DNA of 63,445 nt from an uncultured Gammaproteobacteria bacterium. GTDB taxonomy: Bacteria; Pseudomonadota; Gammaproteobacteria; Steroidobacterales; XN24. The translations under genes and the position numbers were made by a program. Within the stretch, counting starts at the first letter, position 1; each line of letters opens with the position of its first letter. The notes beneath the pieces were generated by a model that was given only the letters and a program-made list of their open reading frames with translations, had not been told where the DNA came from and ran no database searches. Below are positions 24,258 to 36,919 of this stretch, in pieces. Location: positions 100,265-163,709 of the forward strand of contig CAMYOC010000040.1 of assembly GCA_947259915.1 (NCBI GenBank), in the 5' to 3' direction.

Positions 24258-25781
24258 TCAGCCCAGCCTGAATTTTATCCCCTGAGCCAGCGGCAATTCG
24301 TGACTGTAGTTGATGGTGTTGGTCTGGCGACGCATATAGGCCTTCCATGAGTCCGAGCCGGCCTCGCGACCACCTCCGGTCTCCTTCTCGCCGCCGAATG
24401 CACCGCCGATCTCCGCGCCCGAGGTGCCGATGTTGACGTTGGCGATGCCGCAATCGCTGCCGGCGGCCGACAGAAAACGCTCGGCGTTTTGCAGATTGTC
24501 GGTAAAGATCGCCGACGACAGACCCTGACGCACCGAGTTGTGCATCGCCAGCGCCTCGTCCAGATTGTGGAACGGGATCAGGTACAGGATCGGTGCGAAG
24601 GTCTCATCCTGGACGATGGGCCACTCGTTTATCGCCTTGGCGATGGTGGGCTGGACGAAGTTACCCGGGCCGTCGATCACATGGCCGCCGGTCAGCACCT
24701 GTCCGCCGCTCGCGATGACTTTCTCCAGTGCCGCCTCGAAACGGATCACCGAGGCCTGGTCGATAAGCGGACCCATCAGCGTGTCCACCTTCATCGGATC
24801 CCCGATCCGCACCTGGCGGTAGGCCGTTACCAGCTGGTGTGACAGACGTTCGAACTGGCTCTCGTGGATCAACACGCGGCGCGTGGACGTGCAGCGCTGA
24901 CCGGCCGTGCCGACAGCGCCAAACACGATCGCGGGGACGGCCAGCTCGAGCCGCGCGTGTTCATCGACGATGATCGCGTTGTTGCCGCCCAGTTCGAGCA
25001 GATAGCGGCCCATGCGTGCAGCGACCCGGTGTCCGACCTGACGTCCGACCGCGCAGGAGCCGGTGAACGAGACCAGGTCGACTTGCGGGTCGTCGACAAA
25101 ATGCTCGGCCAGGGCCACGTCGCTCTCGATAAAAAGGCTGAAGATCGGCGGGAAGCCGTGGCCCTCCAGCGCCTCATTACAGATCTTCTGCACGGCGATG
25201 GCGCACAACGGCGTCTTTGGTGACGGCTTCCAGATGCAGACATCGCCACATACCGCGGCGATCAGCGCGTTCCAGGACCATACCGCCACCGGGAAATTGA
25301 AGGCGCTGATGATGCCGACCAGGCCGAGCGGGTGCCATTGCTCGTACATGCGATGACCCGGTCGTTCCGAGTGCATGGTATTGCCGTAGAGCATGCGGGA
25401 CTGACCGACCGCAAATTCCGCGATATCGATCATCTCCTGGACCTCGCCATCGCCTTCGGCCTTGATCTTGCCCATCTCCAGCGTCACCAGACTGCCCAGG
25501 GCATCCTTATGACGACGCAGCGCATCACCGACCAGCCGCACCGCCTCGCCACGGCGCGGAGCAGGGACCAGACGCCAGGCCTGGAACGCTTCCCGGGCCC
25601 GCTGCACGATGGCGTCATAATCATCACGGGTGGCCGCACGCACCCGGCCGATGAGTTCGCCGGTAGCGGGATTGATCGACTCGATGATCTCGCCGCCCGC
25701 GCACGGCAGCGCCGTGGCGCCGCTCCAGGCACCGGGGTTCTCCTCGTCCAGTCCGAGTTGCTCGAGGATCTTGTGCATCAA
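24258..25781 (-). CDS. amaB: ALDH7-type aldehyde dehydrogenase (2-aminoadipate semialdehyde dehydrogenase)
   Basis: This 507-residue antiquitin-like dehydrogenase has [13 protein letters not shown], the catalytic Glu in [10 protein letters not shown], the nucleophile Cys in [12 protein letters not shown], and the C-terminal [19 protein letters not shown] loop characteristic of ALDH7. The family oxidises L-2-aminoadipate 6-semialdehyde (piperideine-6-carboxylate). The 4-base overlap with an upstream saccharopine dehydrogenase strongly supports a role in lysine breakdown. The symbol is by family and context. Confidence 0.88.
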   Translation of the reverse strand: MMHKILEQLGLDEENPGAWSGATALPCAGGEIIESINPATGELIGRVRAATRDDYDAIVQRAREAFQAWRLVPAPRRGEAVRLVGDALRRHKDALGSLVTLEMGKIKAEGDGEVQEMIDIAEFAVGQSRMLYGNTMHSERPGHRMYEQWHPLGLVGIISAFNFPVAVWSWNALIAAVCGDVCIWKPSPKTPLCAIAVQKICNEALEGHGFPPIFSLFIESDVALAEHFVDDPQVDLVSFTGSCAVGRQVGHRVAARMGRYLLELGGNNAIIVDEHARLELAVPAIVFGAVGTAGQRCTSTRRVLIHESQFERLSHQLVTAYRQVRIGDPMKVDTLMGPLIDQASVIRFEAALEKVIASGGQVLTGGHVIDGPGNFVQPTIAKAINEWPIVQDETFAPILYLIPFHNLDEALAMHNSVRQGLSSAIFTDNLQNAERFLSAAGSDCGIANVNIGTSGAEIGGAFGGEKETGGGREAGSDSWKAYMRRQTNTINYSHELPLAQGIKFRLG

Positions 25782-26944
25782 TTCACTCCTTTCAGACGCT
25801 GGTGTCCGGCGGCGCCGGTGGCCACCAGGGTTGCCGATACTTCGTTGGTGCCGCCGTGGGCATAGAAATGACCGAAGCGGTTATCAAGGATGTCCTTGAG
25901 GCGGAAAGTCTCCTGCGCCACAAAACCCTGATAGTCCTCGGGGTTGGTGATCACCCGGTCGAGCACCGCGCACACGCCGGAGGCCGTGGTCACCTGGATC
26001 GCTGACCACAGTCGACCCGCGATGATCTGAGGATAGACCTTATTGACGTAGTTCTCTTCGCGATATTCGTCATCCTGCCAGCCGTTGACGGCGACATAGA
26101 TAACCACCACATCCTGCAGCGTCCGCGGCACCGAGTTCTCGAGGATCCGCTTGAGCGTGCCCCGATCTTCATTGAGCCGCAGCCCGTTCATCAACAGACG
26201 CATCTGCTCGCAATGGCCGGGATAGCGCATGGTCTTGTAATTCATCTCCCGCACCTGGTCGCCATAGGTCTCGCCGAGAGAGCCGAGCCCGCCCGAGGTG
26301 TTGAAGGCCTCATACGACGTGCCATCGATCTCGATCCCTTCGCGGCCTTCCAGCGGCAACACATCGACCACCTTGCCGTCGACCACGCTCTGACAAATAT
26401 TGCCGTACTCATTGATCAGGCCGTCGGTCGACCAGGTCAGCGAATACTTCAGCACGTTGCTGGGATTTTGTGGCAGAGCGCCGACTCGCAATTTGACCGT
26501 GTCGACCCGGTCGAAATGTTGAATCAGCTCATTGGCGGCCACGCTGATAAAGCCGGGGGCGAGACCACATTGGGGCGCGAACGCGGTCCTCGCGCCCTGG
26601 GCCAGTCCGCGCACCGCCCGTGTGACCGCCACGTCCTCGGTCAAATCGAAATAATGCAGCCCGAGCTCCGCCGCCACGGCCGCGACGCCTTCATTGCAGA
26701 AATAGGGCAGACCGGACACGACCGCGTCGGCCGGGTGCTCGGCAAGATGCACGCGCAGCCGGTCCGGATCGCCGGCGTCAAGCTGAAACGGGAAGACACT
26801 GTCGAGGCGATGGGCCTTGGCCACCGCACTGGCAGTCGCGCCATCCAGATCGGCGAGGTGGACCTGATAGTCGCCGGATTCGCCAAGCAGACCGGAGATG
26901 AGCGCGCCGATTTTACCGGCGCCGAGGACAAGAACGCGGTGCAT
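25778..26944 (-). CDS. Saccharopine dehydrogenase family protein (lysine catabolism)
   Basis: This 388-residue NAD(P)-binding protein begins [20 protein letters not shown] (Rossmann GxGxxG). It carries the conserved saccharopine-dehydrogenase middle ([20 protein letters not shown]) and late segment ([12 protein letters not shown]). ATG 26944 is preceded by CGGAG at about 9 bases; the longer open frame has no comparable site. It probably converts saccharopine to 2-aminoadipate semialdehyde, which the coupled ALDH7 then oxidises. No lysine-ketoglutarate reductase domain is fused, so that step would need another gene. Confidence 0.87.
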   Translation of the reverse strand: MHRVLVLGAGKIGALISGLLGESGDYQVHLADLDGATASAVAKAHRLDSVFPFQLDAGDPDRLRVHLAEHPADAVVSGLPYFCNEGVAAVAAELGLHYFDLTEDVAVTRAVRGLAQGARTAFAPQCGLAPGFISVAANELIQHFDRVDTVKLRVGALPQNPSNVLKYSLTWSTDGLINEYGNICQSVVDGKVVDVLPLEGREGIEIDGTSYEAFNTSGGLGSLGETYGDQVREMNYKTMRYPGHCEQMRLLMNGLRLNEDRGTLKRILENSVPRTLQDVVVIYVAVNGWQDDEYREENYVNKVYPQIIAGRLWSAIQVTTASGVCAVLDRVITNPEDYQGFVAQETFRLKDILDNRFGHFYAHGGTNEVSATLVATGAAGHQRLKGVN

Positions 26945-27109
26945 AAACTGACTCCGTGGAGATGGGTGTAGCCGGACCCTGGTGCGTGCCCCCGGTCCGA
27001 TCCCGGGAGCGGAAAACCCGTCATTGTGCCAATTAGCCGATACCCGGTCCACCGGCCCTGACGCCGCAGGTCTTTTGCATTGCGTCAAGTCGCGCTAGCA
27101 TGGCGCACC

Positions 27110-28462
27110 ATGACGCGAGGACATGACCAAACGGGCTGGCACCCGGCCAGCTGGCACAGCCGCAAGGCGGTGCAGCAGCCCAGCTATCCGGACGCAGCGG
27201 CGGTGGAAACCGTCCTGGGCAGCCTCAGCCGGCTGCCGCCACTGGTCGTCTCCGGCGAAGTCGAGGCACTCAAAAAGCAGATCGCCGAGGCGCAGCGCGG
27301 TCATCGATTCCTGCTTCAGGGCGGTGACTGTGCCGAAAGCTTTGACGAATGCAACTCGGATCGCATCGCCAAAAAGCTGAAGATCCTGCTACAGATGAGC
27401 GTCGTTCTGCTCCACGGGCTAAAAAAACCGGTGATCCGGGTCGGGCGCATGGCGGGCCAGTACGCCAAGCCGCGCTCTGCCGACACCGAGACCCGGGATG
27501 CGCTAACGCTGCCCAGCTATCGCGGCGACCTGGTCAACCGCAATGGCTTTACCGCCGGGGACCGGGTGCCGGATCCCCAGTTGATGATGCGCGGCTATGA
27601 GCGCGCAGCGCTGACGCTCAACTTTGTCAGAGCCCTGGTCGATGGCGGCTTCGCCGATCTGCATCATCCGGAATACTGGGATCTGGATTTTGTCGCCCAC
27701 TCACCATTGGCGAAACAATATCGTCGCATCGTCGAGTCGATCTCCGATTCCCTGGACTTTTTCGAGTCGATCTCCGGCGGACCGGTACACCACACCCGTC
27801 GGATCGACTTCTACAGCAGCCACGAGGGCTTGCATCTGCTCTACGAGCAGGCGCAGACGCGTTTTATCGAGCTGCGCGGCCACTGGTACAACCTGTCCAC
27901 CCACTTCCCGTGGATCGGTATGCGCACGGCAGATGTAGACGGGGCCCATGTGGAATTCTTCCGCGGCATTTCGAACCCGCTGGCGATCAAGATCGGTCCG
28001 GGTATGACCGCCGAATGGCTGCAGGAACTGATCGCCCGGCTCAATCCCAACAACGAACCAGGCCGGCTGACGCTGATCCACCGCTTTGGCGCCGGCGAGA
28101 TCGAAAGCCGTTTGCCGGCCATGATCGACGCAGTCCGGGCCACCGGCAGCACGGTGTTGTGGAGCTGTGATCCGATGCACGGCAACACCGAATCCACGGC
28201 AAGCGGTCTCAAGACACGGCGCTTCGACAACATTCTCAAAGAGGTCGAGCTGGCCTTCGAGATCCACCAGGAGGCGGGCAGCTATCTCGGCGGCGTCCAC
28301 GTCGAGTTGACTGGCGACGATGTCACCGAGTGCACCGGCGGCGCGCGGGGCCTGACCGACGCCGATCTGGCCCGCGCCTATATGTCGCAGGTCGATCCCC
28401 GGCTTAATTACGAACAGGCGCTGGAACTTGCCATGCGCATCGCCGGGCTACGCGGCCGCTGA
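27110..28462 (+). CDS. 3-deoxy-7-phosphoheptulonate synthase, class II
   Basis: This 450-residue plant/microbial class II DAHP synthase catalyses the first shikimate step (PEP + erythrose 4-phosphate). Diagnostic segments are the N-terminal WHPASWHSRKAVQQPSYPD, LLQGGDCAESF, RVGRMAGQYAKPRS, WSCDPMHGNT and ELTGDDVTECTGG (metal ligands). ATG 27110 was chosen because it precedes the conserved N-terminus. The frame extends 30 bases further but overlaps the likely promoter region. Confidence 0.95.
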   Translation: MTRGHDQTGWHPASWHSRKAVQQPSYPDAAAVETVLGSLSRLPPLVVSGEVEALKKQIAEAQRGHRFLLQGGDCAESFDECNSDRIAKKLKILLQMSVVLLHGLKKPVIRVGRMAGQYAKPRSADTETRDALTLPSYRGDLVNRNGFTAGDRVPDPQLMMRGYERAALTLNFVRALVDGGFADLHHPEYWDLDFVAHSPLAKQYRRIVESISDSLDFFESISGGPVHHTRRIDFYSSHEGLHLLYEQAQTRFIELRGHWYNLSTHFPWIGMRTADVDGAHVEFFRGISNPLAIKIGPGMTAEWLQELIARLNPNNEPGRLTLIHRFGAGEIESRLPAMIDAVRATGSTVLWSCDPMHGNTESTASGLKTRRFDNILKEVELAFEIHQEAGSYLGGVHVELTGDDVTECTGGARGLTDADLARAYMSQVDPRLNYEQALELAMRIAGLRGR

Positions 28463-28489
28463 AGAAGACCCGCAGCTCCCGCCTGTCAA

Positions 28490-29047
28490 TCAAACATCGT
28501 GCAGATCGGTCGCCGCTGCCGCACGCCACTGACCCGGCGCCAGTCCTGCCAGCGTCCAGGGTCCGACCGCCCAGCGGATCAGACGCAGCGTCGGATGACC
28601 CACCGCGGCAGTCATGCGCCGGACCTGGCGATTGCGGCCCTCGCGCAACACGATTTCCAGCCAGGCCGTTGGTACCGACTTGCGATAGCGCACCGGCGGA
28701 TCCCGCGGCCATAGCCAGGACGGCTCGGCGATAGCCCGCGCCCGGGCCGGTCGCGTGGGTTGCCCTGCGACCGTCACGCCATGCCTGAGATCAGCCAGAG
28801 CCGAAACCGCCGGTTTGCCCTCGACCTGAACCAGATAGGTCTTGCTCAGCTTGTGCCCGGGATCGGCGATTCGCGTCTGCAGCGCGCCGTCGTCGGTCAG
28901 CACAACCAGCCCTTCACTGTCGTAGTCGAGACGGCCCGCCGGATAGACATCCCGCACCTCGACAAAGGCCGCCAGCGTGGTCTTGCCCTCGTGAGGGGAG
29001 AACTGGCACAGCACCCGGAACGGCTTGTTCAACAGGATCACGGACAC
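28490..29047 (-). CDS. rluE: 23S rRNA pseudouridine synthase RluE
   Basis: This 185-residue member of the RsuA/RluE family (E. coli RluE modifies U2457) has the catalytic Asp in [18 protein letters not shown] (residues about 37–54), then KTYLVQVEG and [12 protein letters not shown]. No N-terminal S4 domain is present, as expected for RluE. It converges on the DAHP synthase and is divergent from aceB, with 191 bases between the starts. Confidence 0.92.
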   Translation of the reverse strand: MSVILLNKPFRVLCQFSPHEGKTTLAAFVEVRDVYPAGRLDYDSEGLVVLTDDGALQTRIADPGHKLSKTYLVQVEGKPAVSALADLRHGVTVAGQPTRPARARAIAEPSWLWPRDPPVRYRKSVPTAWLEIVLREGRNRQVRRMTAAVGHPTLRLIRWAVGPWTLAGLAPGQWRAAAATDLHDV

Positions 29048-29117
29048 CGCGGCAGTATACGCCGCAGAAGGCAGTCGGATTACCTTAGACCTTCAGTGGA
29101 TTGTGGGACATTTTGCT

Positions 29118-29146
29118 TTGCAAAACACTGTCGAAAACACTATATT
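29118..29146 (+). promoter_or_regulatory. Sigma-70-like promoter of aceB with a TTTGCAAA palindrome over the -35
   Basis: The -35 TTGCAA (29118–29123) and -10 TATATT (29141–29146) are separated by 17 bases and lie about 90 bases upstream of aceB. The palindrome TTTGCAAA (29117–29124) covers the -35, and another small palindrome, ATTGTGCAAT (29143–29152), covers and follows the -10. TTTGCAAA is the core reported for ScfR-type regulators (RamB, PccR) of short-chain acyl-CoA and glyoxylate genes. An operator here is inferred. Confidence 0.6.
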
Positions 29147-29238
29147 GTGCAATGCAGAACCGGCGCTCGACATGAGTTGAGAGGGGGCCTTATAACCTCG
29201 TCTTAACCTCATGTTTTACAAGCCAAAGGAGTTTATAT

Positions 29239-30846
29239 ATGAGCTCTCAGTCCGAGCGGGCAAAGACACCGGACTTCGAAATACTCGGTGCCATGGAGCC
29301 CGGCTTCGAGGAGATCCTGAGCGCCGAGGCGATGGCGTTCGTGGCCGAACTGACCGAGCGCTTCGGTCCCAGAGTCGAGGCCCTGTTGACGCGCCGCCGG
29401 CAGCGGCAGCAGGAGATTAACGAAGGTAATTTCCCCGATTTCCTCGCCGCCACGCGGCAGGTTCGCGCCGCCGATTGGCGTGTGGCTGCGATCCCCGACG
29501 ACCTTCAGGATCGCCGGGTCGAGATCACCGGCCCCACCGACCGCAAGATGGTCATCAATGCCCTGAATTCCGGCGCCAAGGTGTTCATGGCGGACTGCGA
29601 GGACTCGCTGACGCCGACCTGGCACAACGTCATCCAGGGCCAGATCAATCTCCGTGATGCGGTCCGCCACGAGATCGAATTCACCAGTCCCGAAGGCAAG
29701 CAATACCGGCTCAAAGACGACCCGGCGGTGCTGATCGTGCGCCCGCGTGGCTGGCATCTGTACGAAAAACACATCCTGCTCGACGGCCAGCGCGTGCCCG
29801 GGGCGTTTGTCGATTTCGGTCTGTATCTGTTTCACAACGCCAGAGCAGCGCTGGAGCGCGGCACCGGCCCCTATTTCTATCTGCCCAAACTGGAGAGTCA
29901 CCAGGAAGCGCAGCTGTGGACCGAGGTGTTCGAGTTCTCCGAGAGCCGGCTGGGTCTGAGCCACGGCACCATCAAGTGCACGGTGTTGATCGAAACTATC
30001 CTCGCCGCATTCGAAATCGACGAAATCCTCCACGCGCTGAAGGACTATATCGTCGGCCTGAACTGCGGGCGCTGGGACTACATCTTCAGCTTTATCAAGA
30101 AATTCCATCGTTACCCGGAGTTCGTTCTGCCCGAGCGCGACAAGGTCACCATGGCCACCCACTTCCTGCGCTCCTATTCCCAACTGGTGATAAAGACCTG
30201 TCATCGCCGCGGCGCACTGGCCATCGGCGGCATGGCCGCACAGATCCCGATCAAGGGAGACGAGCAGGCCAACGAAGTCGCGATCGGCAAGGTTCGCCAG
30301 GATAAGGAGCGCGAGGCCAGTGACGGCCACGACGGTACCTGGGTGGCGCATCCGGGGCTGGTGCCGATTGCGCTGGAGATCTTCGATCAACACATGCCCG
30401 GCAAGAATCAGCTTGATCGGCTGCGAGAAGACGTGACGGTCAACGCCGCGGATCTGCTCGCTATCCCGCCAGGCGGCATCTCGGAGAAGGGTCTGCGGCA
30501 TAACATCAACGTGGCCATCCGCTACATGGCGGCATGGCTGGGCGGCAACGGCTGCGTTCCGATCTACAATCTGATGGAGGACGCGGCGACCGCCGAGATT
30601 TCCAGGGCCCAGATCTGGCAGTGGATCCGGCATCCGAGGGGCGAGCTCGAGGACGGGCGCAGCATCACCCTGGAGATGTTCGAACAGTTGCGCGAAGAGG
30701 AACTCGTGGCAATCCGTCGGGACGTCGGCGATGACGCCTTCGCCGACGGGAATTTCGAACACGCCGCGCAGCTGATCGACCAGATCACGCGCGAGGATGA
30801 ATTCGTGGACTTCCTTACCCTGGTGGCCTACGAGGCCATCGACTGA
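29239..30846 (+). CDS. aceB: Malate synthase A
   Basis: This 535-residue glyoxylate-shunt enzyme condenses glyoxylate with acetyl-CoA. MADCEDSLTPTWHNVIQGQ, RPRGWHLYEKH, FYLPKLESHQEA, LNCGRWDYIFS and HDGTWVAHPGL are malate synthase A signatures; E. coli AceB is 533. A strong Shine-Dalgarno AAAGGAG ends 8 bases before the ATG. aceA follows 43 bases downstream and the pair share the terminator after aceA. Confidence 0.97.
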   Translation: MSSQSERAKTPDFEILGAMEPGFEEILSAEAMAFVAELTERFGPRVEALLTRRRQRQQEINEGNFPDFLAATRQVRAADWRVAAIPDDLQDRRVEITGPTDRKMVINALNSGAKVFMADCEDSLTPTWHNVIQGQINLRDAVRHEIEFTSPEGKQYRLKDDPAVLIVRPRGWHLYEKHILLDGQRVPGAFVDFGLYLFHNARAALERGTGPYFYLPKLESHQEAQLWTEVFEFSESRLGLSHGTIKCTVLIETILAAFEIDEILHALKDYIVGLNCGRWDYIFSFIKKFHRYPEFVLPERDKVTMATHFLRSYSQLVIKTCHRRGALAIGGMAAQIPIKGDEQANEVAIGKVRQDKEREASDGHDGTWVAHPGLVPIALEIFDQHMPGKNQLDRLREDVTVNAADLLAIPPGGISEKGLRHNINVAIRYMAAWLGGNGCVPIYNLMEDAATAEISRAQIWQWIRHPRGELEDGRSITLEMFEQLREEELVAIRRDVGDDAFADGNFEHAAQLIDQITREDEFVDFLTLVAYEAID

Positions 30847-30889
30847 TTTACGACAAAGCTATCGGGCATCGGCCTAGAGGAAATACGTC

Positions 30890-32173
<1,284 letters not shown>

Positions 32174-32194
32174 GTTTCCCGGATTGGAACTGAC

Positions 32195-32228
32195 AAGGCC
32201 CCGACGAGCACTCGTCGGGGCCTTTTTT
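32195..32228 (+). terminator. Rho-independent terminator after aceA
   Basis: An 11-bp perfect GC-rich stem (32197–32207 with 32212–32222), extendable by two A–T pairs, has loop GCAC and is followed directly by six T. It separates aceBA transcription from icd. Confidence 0.95.
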
Positions 32229-32295
32229 GTTACCTGCCAGGGTCTCGGCCGGACCCATGGCAGTCATAATCAGCCGGGGTGTCCCGGGCTGGCGC

Positions 32296-32325
32296 TTGAG
32301 GCGCGGACACGCGATCAGGGATAAT
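32296..32325 (+). promoter_or_regulatory. Probable icd promoter
   Basis: TTGAGG (32296–32301) and GATAAT (32320–32325) are spaced by 18 bases, 35 bases before the icd ATG and just downstream of the aceA terminator. A separate promoter here is expected. Confidence 0.5.
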
Positions 32326-32360
32326 TCGCGGTTTACGGTCAACAGCCCCGGCAGGACAGC

Positions 32361-33692
<1,332 letters not shown>

Positions 33693-33703
33693 GGTCTGCC
33701 GTG

Positions 33704-34354
33704 ATGGATTCCCGACGCTGTTTCGATCCGGACTGCCGGCGCTGCTTGCGGCTGGCGGCGTTCCTCGATCAGGTGTCGGCCGAGCATCCGGAATATCACG
33801 CCCGGCCGGTACCGTCGTTTGGTGACCCGAACCCGCGCTTGCTGATCGTCGGGCTGGCGCCAGGGATGCACGGCGCCAACCGCACCGGCCGGCCGTTTAC
33901 CGGCGATCATGCCGGGCTCCTGCTCTATCAGACCCTGCACCGGCTCGGGCTGGCGAACCACGAGGGCTCGGATCGGGTCGATGACGGTCTCGAGCTGAGC
34001 GGGTGTCGGATCACCAACGCGGTCAAATGCCTGCCGCCGGCAAACAAACCGGTGCGCGGCGAGATCCGCCAGTGCAATCGTTTCCTGGTGGCCGAACTCG
34101 AAGCGTTGCCGTCGGGTGCAGTCGTGCTGGCACTCGGACGCATTGCGCACGAGGCGGTACTGATGGCGCTGCATCTGCCGCTCGCAAGCTGCCGCTTTGC
34201 CCATGGCGCGGAACATCACCTGGGATCGCTGTTGCTGGTGGATTCCTATCATTGCAGCCGCTACAACACACAAACCCGACGGCTCACCGAAGACATGTTC
34301 GAGACGGTGGTCGCCCAGGCTGCGGCCCTCGCCGGCTGCGGCAAGGCGGCGTGA
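33704..34354 (+). CDS. Uracil-DNA glycosylase, family 5 (UDGb-like)
   Basis: This 216-residue protein has Cys-rich ends suited to a [4Fe-4S] cluster (FDPDCRRCLR, ITNAVKC). Motif A is GLAPGMHGANRTGRPFTGD, lacking the catalytic polar residue of families 1–4, and motif B is DSYHCSRYNTQT. Both are typical of family 5 glycosylases, which excise uracil, hypoxanthine and related lesions. ATG 33704 is one codon after an alternative GTG 33701. It overlaps uvrC by GTGA, pairing two DNA-repair genes. Confidence 0.85.
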   Translation: MDSRRCFDPDCRRCLRLAAFLDQVSAEHPEYHARPVPSFGDPNPRLLIVGLAPGMHGANRTGRPFTGDHAGLLLYQTLHRLGLANHEGSDRVDDGLELSGCRITNAVKCLPPANKPVRGEIRQCNRFLVAELEALPSGAVVLALGRIAHEAVLMALHLPLASCRFAHGAEHHLGSLLLVDSYHCSRYNTQTRRLTEDMFETVVAQAAALAGCGKAA

Positions 34355-36201
34355 GCAACGCGTCGCCCAACACCGCGAGCGCGCCCTCGTTCAATCCGCG
34401 TCCGACGCTGCGCCGGCTGCCGCACAAGCCCGGCGTCTACCGCTTCCTCGATGCTGCGGGCAAGGTGCTGTATGTAGGCAAGGCCCGCGATTTGCGCAAG
34501 CGGGTCAGCAGCTATTTCCGCAGCGGCATCCCGGGTGGCAAGACCGGTCTGCTGGTGCAGCAGATCGCCGCCATCGAGGTCAGCGTGGCCGGCAGTGAGG
34601 GCGAGGCCCTGATCCTCGAGAACAATCTGATCAAACAGCACAGACCGCGCTTCAATGTGCTGCTGCGTGACGACAAGAGCTACCCCTATATCCGCATGTC
34701 CTCGGAACACGCGTTCCCGCGTTTGTCCTTCTATCGTGGCAGCCGCCGTATTCCCGGACGGCTGTTTGGACCCTATCCCTCGGCCGGCGCGGTTCGCGAG
34801 ACGCTCAACCTGCTGCAAAAGCTGTTCCGCCTGCGCTCCTGCGAAGACAATTTTTTTGCCCATCGCAGCCGCCCGTGTCTGCAGTATCAGATCCAGCGCT
34901 GCTCCGGTCCCTGTGTCGGTTTGATCAATGCAGAAGACTACGCCCGTGACGTGCAGCATGCGGTGCGCTTTCTCGAAGGCCGCAGCGGCGAGGTCGTCGA
35001 CGAACTGGTCGGACGGATGGAGCAGGCTTCAGCACAGCTGAATTTCGAGGACGCGGCGCGCTATCGGGACCAGATCGGACGTCTGAAATCGGTGCAGCAA
35101 CAGTTCGCCGGCGCGCATCGGGATCGCGGCGACATCGACGTGCTGGCAGTGGCGGAGCAGGGCGGCATCTTCTGCGTAGCGGTGATGTTTGTCCGCGGCG
35201 GACGCAATCTCGGCAGCCGCACCTGGCTGCCACGGACCGCCCCGGGGTCAGAAGCCGAGGAAGTGCTGAGCGGATTTATCACACAATACTATGACGGTCG
35301 TCCGATCCCGAACGAAATCCTCAACGACCGTCCGGTGGCCGATGCGGAACTGATCGAGGCTGCGTTTAGCCAGCGTATGGAACGCAGAGTCTCGTTGCGC
35401 CATCGTGTGCGCGGGGAGCGCGCGCGCTGGCTGGAACTGGCTGCCGAAAACGCCGGTCATGGACTGGCGCTGCATGTGGCCAGCCAGGCCGGTATGCAGG
35501 CTCAGCTGGAGGCGCTGCAGGAGGCGCTCGGCCTGGCGGAGCCGCCCAGCCGGATCGAGTGCTTCGATATCAGTCACACCCAGGGCGAGGCCACCGTGGC
35601 CTCCTGCGTGGTGTTCGGTGCGGAGGGTTCGCTCAAGTCCGACTATCGACGGTTCAATATCGCCGACGTGGCGGCGGGCGATGACTATGCCGCGATGGCT
35701 CAGGCCCTGTCCCGACGCTACACCCGGATCAAGCGTGGCGAGGCGGTACTGCCCGACCTGTTGATGGTCGACGGCGGCAAGGGACAGCTGGCGGAGGCGA
35801 TCCGGGTGCTCGACGAACTGCAAATCGAGGGCCTGGACGTACTGGCGGTGGCCAAAGGCCGCAGCCGCAGGCCGGGACAGGAACAACTGTTCTTGGCAGG
35901 AAGAAAACGCGCCCTTATACTGCCGCGCAACTCCCCGGCATTGCGTTTGATCCAGCAAATCCGGGATGAGGCACACCGGTTTGCCATCGCCGGCCACCGC
36001 CATCAACGCGCCAAATCCCGACAGCGCTCAGTGCTGGAAGACATACCGGGGCTTGGCCAAAAACGGCGCAGCGCCTTGCTGCGCGAGTTCGGCGGATTGC
36101 ACGGCGTGACGGCCGCAAGCCTCGAGGATCTTTGCCGGGTCAGGGGTATCAGTCGAACCCTGGCTCAGCGTGTCTACGAAACCTTACATCCGGCGGATTG
36201 A
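34351..36201 (+). CDS. uvrC: Excinuclease ABC subunit C
   Basis: This 616-residue incision subunit of nucleotide-excision repair has an N-terminal GIY-YIG nuclease (KPGVYRFLDAAGKVLYVGKA, residues about 25–44). UVR segment LNFEDAARYRDQI follows, then the RNase-H-like C-terminal nuclease (ECFDISHTQGE, MVDGGKGQL) and helix-hairpin-helix DIPGLGQKRRSALLREFG. GTG 34351 overlaps the UDG stop and matches family length (E. coli 610). The open frame upstream to 34003 lies inside the UDG gene. Confidence 0.95.
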   Translation: MSNASPNTASAPSFNPRPTLRRLPHKPGVYRFLDAAGKVLYVGKARDLRKRVSSYFRSGIPGGKTGLLVQQIAAIEVSVAGSEGEALILENNLIKQHRPRFNVLLRDDKSYPYIRMSSEHAFPRLSFYRGSRRIPGRLFGPYPSAGAVRETLNLLQKLFRLRSCEDNFFAHRSRPCLQYQIQRCSGPCVGLINAEDYARDVQHAVRFLEGRSGEVVDELVGRMEQASAQLNFEDAARYRDQIGRLKSVQQQFAGAHRDRGDIDVLAVAEQGGIFCVAVMFVRGGRNLGSRTWLPRTAPGSEAEEVLSGFITQYYDGRPIPNEILNDRPVADAELIEAAFSQRMERRVSLRHRVRGERARWLELAAENAGHGLALHVASQAGMQAQLEALQEALGLAEPPSRIECFDISHTQGEATVASCVVFGAEGSLKSDYRRFNIADVAAGDDYAAMAQALSRRYTRIKRGEAVLPDLLMVDGGKGQLAEAIRVLDELQIEGLDVLAVAKGRSRRPGQEQLFLAGRKRALILPRNSPALRLIQQIRDEAHRFAIAGHRHQRAKSRQRSVLEDIPGLGQKRRSALLREFGGLHGVTAASLEDLCRVRGISRTLAQRVYETLHPAD

Positions 36202-36783
36202 GTGAGCCTGAAACCCACCCTGAACCTACCAAACAGCCTGACCTACTTCAGGATCGTGCTGATTCCGGCCTTCGTGGTAGTGTTCTATCTGCCCTATGAC
36301 TGGGCGCGGCCCGCGTCGGCGCTGGTGTTTTCCGCCGCCGGGATTACCGACTGGCTGGATGGCTATTTCGCGCGCAAACTCGGGCAGACCTCGCCGTTCG
36401 GCGCCTTCCTCGACCCGGTGGCCGACAAGCTGATGGTGGCCACCGCGCTGGTGCTGATCGTACAAACCGACCCGCGACTGCTGGTGGCCTTATCCGCTGC
36501 GGTCATCATCGGCCGCGAGATCGCGATCTCGGCGCTACGTGAGCTGATGTCCGAACTGGGCGCGCGACACCACGTGGCCGTCTCCAAAGTCGGCAAGTAC
36601 AAGACTATCTTCCAGATCACCGCATTGATCATGATGCTGTATCAACACGATATGTTGATCCTGCCCATGTACGATCTCGGATACGGCTTCCTGCTGGCCG
36701 CGGCCATACTCACGCTGTGGTCGATGGCCCAGTACATGGTTTCGGCCTGGCCGCACCTGAGCAGCGACGATACCTGCGACTGA
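36202..36783 (+). CDS. pgsA: CDP-diacylglycerol–glycerol-3-phosphate 3-phosphatidyltransferase
   Basis: This 193-residue membrane enzyme catalyses the first committed step to phosphatidylglycerol. The CDP-alcohol phosphotransferase motif reads DWLDGYFARKLGQTSPFGAF and then LDPVADK, with four to five transmembrane helices. GTG 36202 follows the uvrC stop with no gap. The uvrC–pgsA order is as in E. coli, where the three tRNA genes follow immediately; here they lie 2.8–4.3 kb further on. Confidence 0.95.
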   Translation: MSLKPTLNLPNSLTYFRIVLIPAFVVVFYLPYDWARPASALVFSAAGITDWLDGYFARKLGQTSPFGAFLDPVADKLMVATALVLIVQTDPRLLVALSAAVIIGREIAISALRELMSELGARHHVAVSKVGKYKTIFQITALIMMLYQHDMLILPMYDLGYGFLLAAAILTLWSMAQYMVSAWPHLSSDDTCD

Positions 36784-36919
36784 CCGCCGGCCCTGATCAT
36801 CGAACGCCGACGATGCACGCGGCCGCTCCGTTGACTTGGGTTCCCTCTTTTAGCATGGTGACGCCGTCACACGATCGCCGGCCACCTGGCCAGGTTCGAC
36901 ACAGCGGGGGAGGGGCCAT

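Noticed and set aside
27075..27101. TTGCAT … TAGCAT as a promoter giving a leaderless DAHP synthase mRNA
   Set aside because: The 15-base spacer is short and the hexamers are weak; not enough to claim a leaderless transcript.
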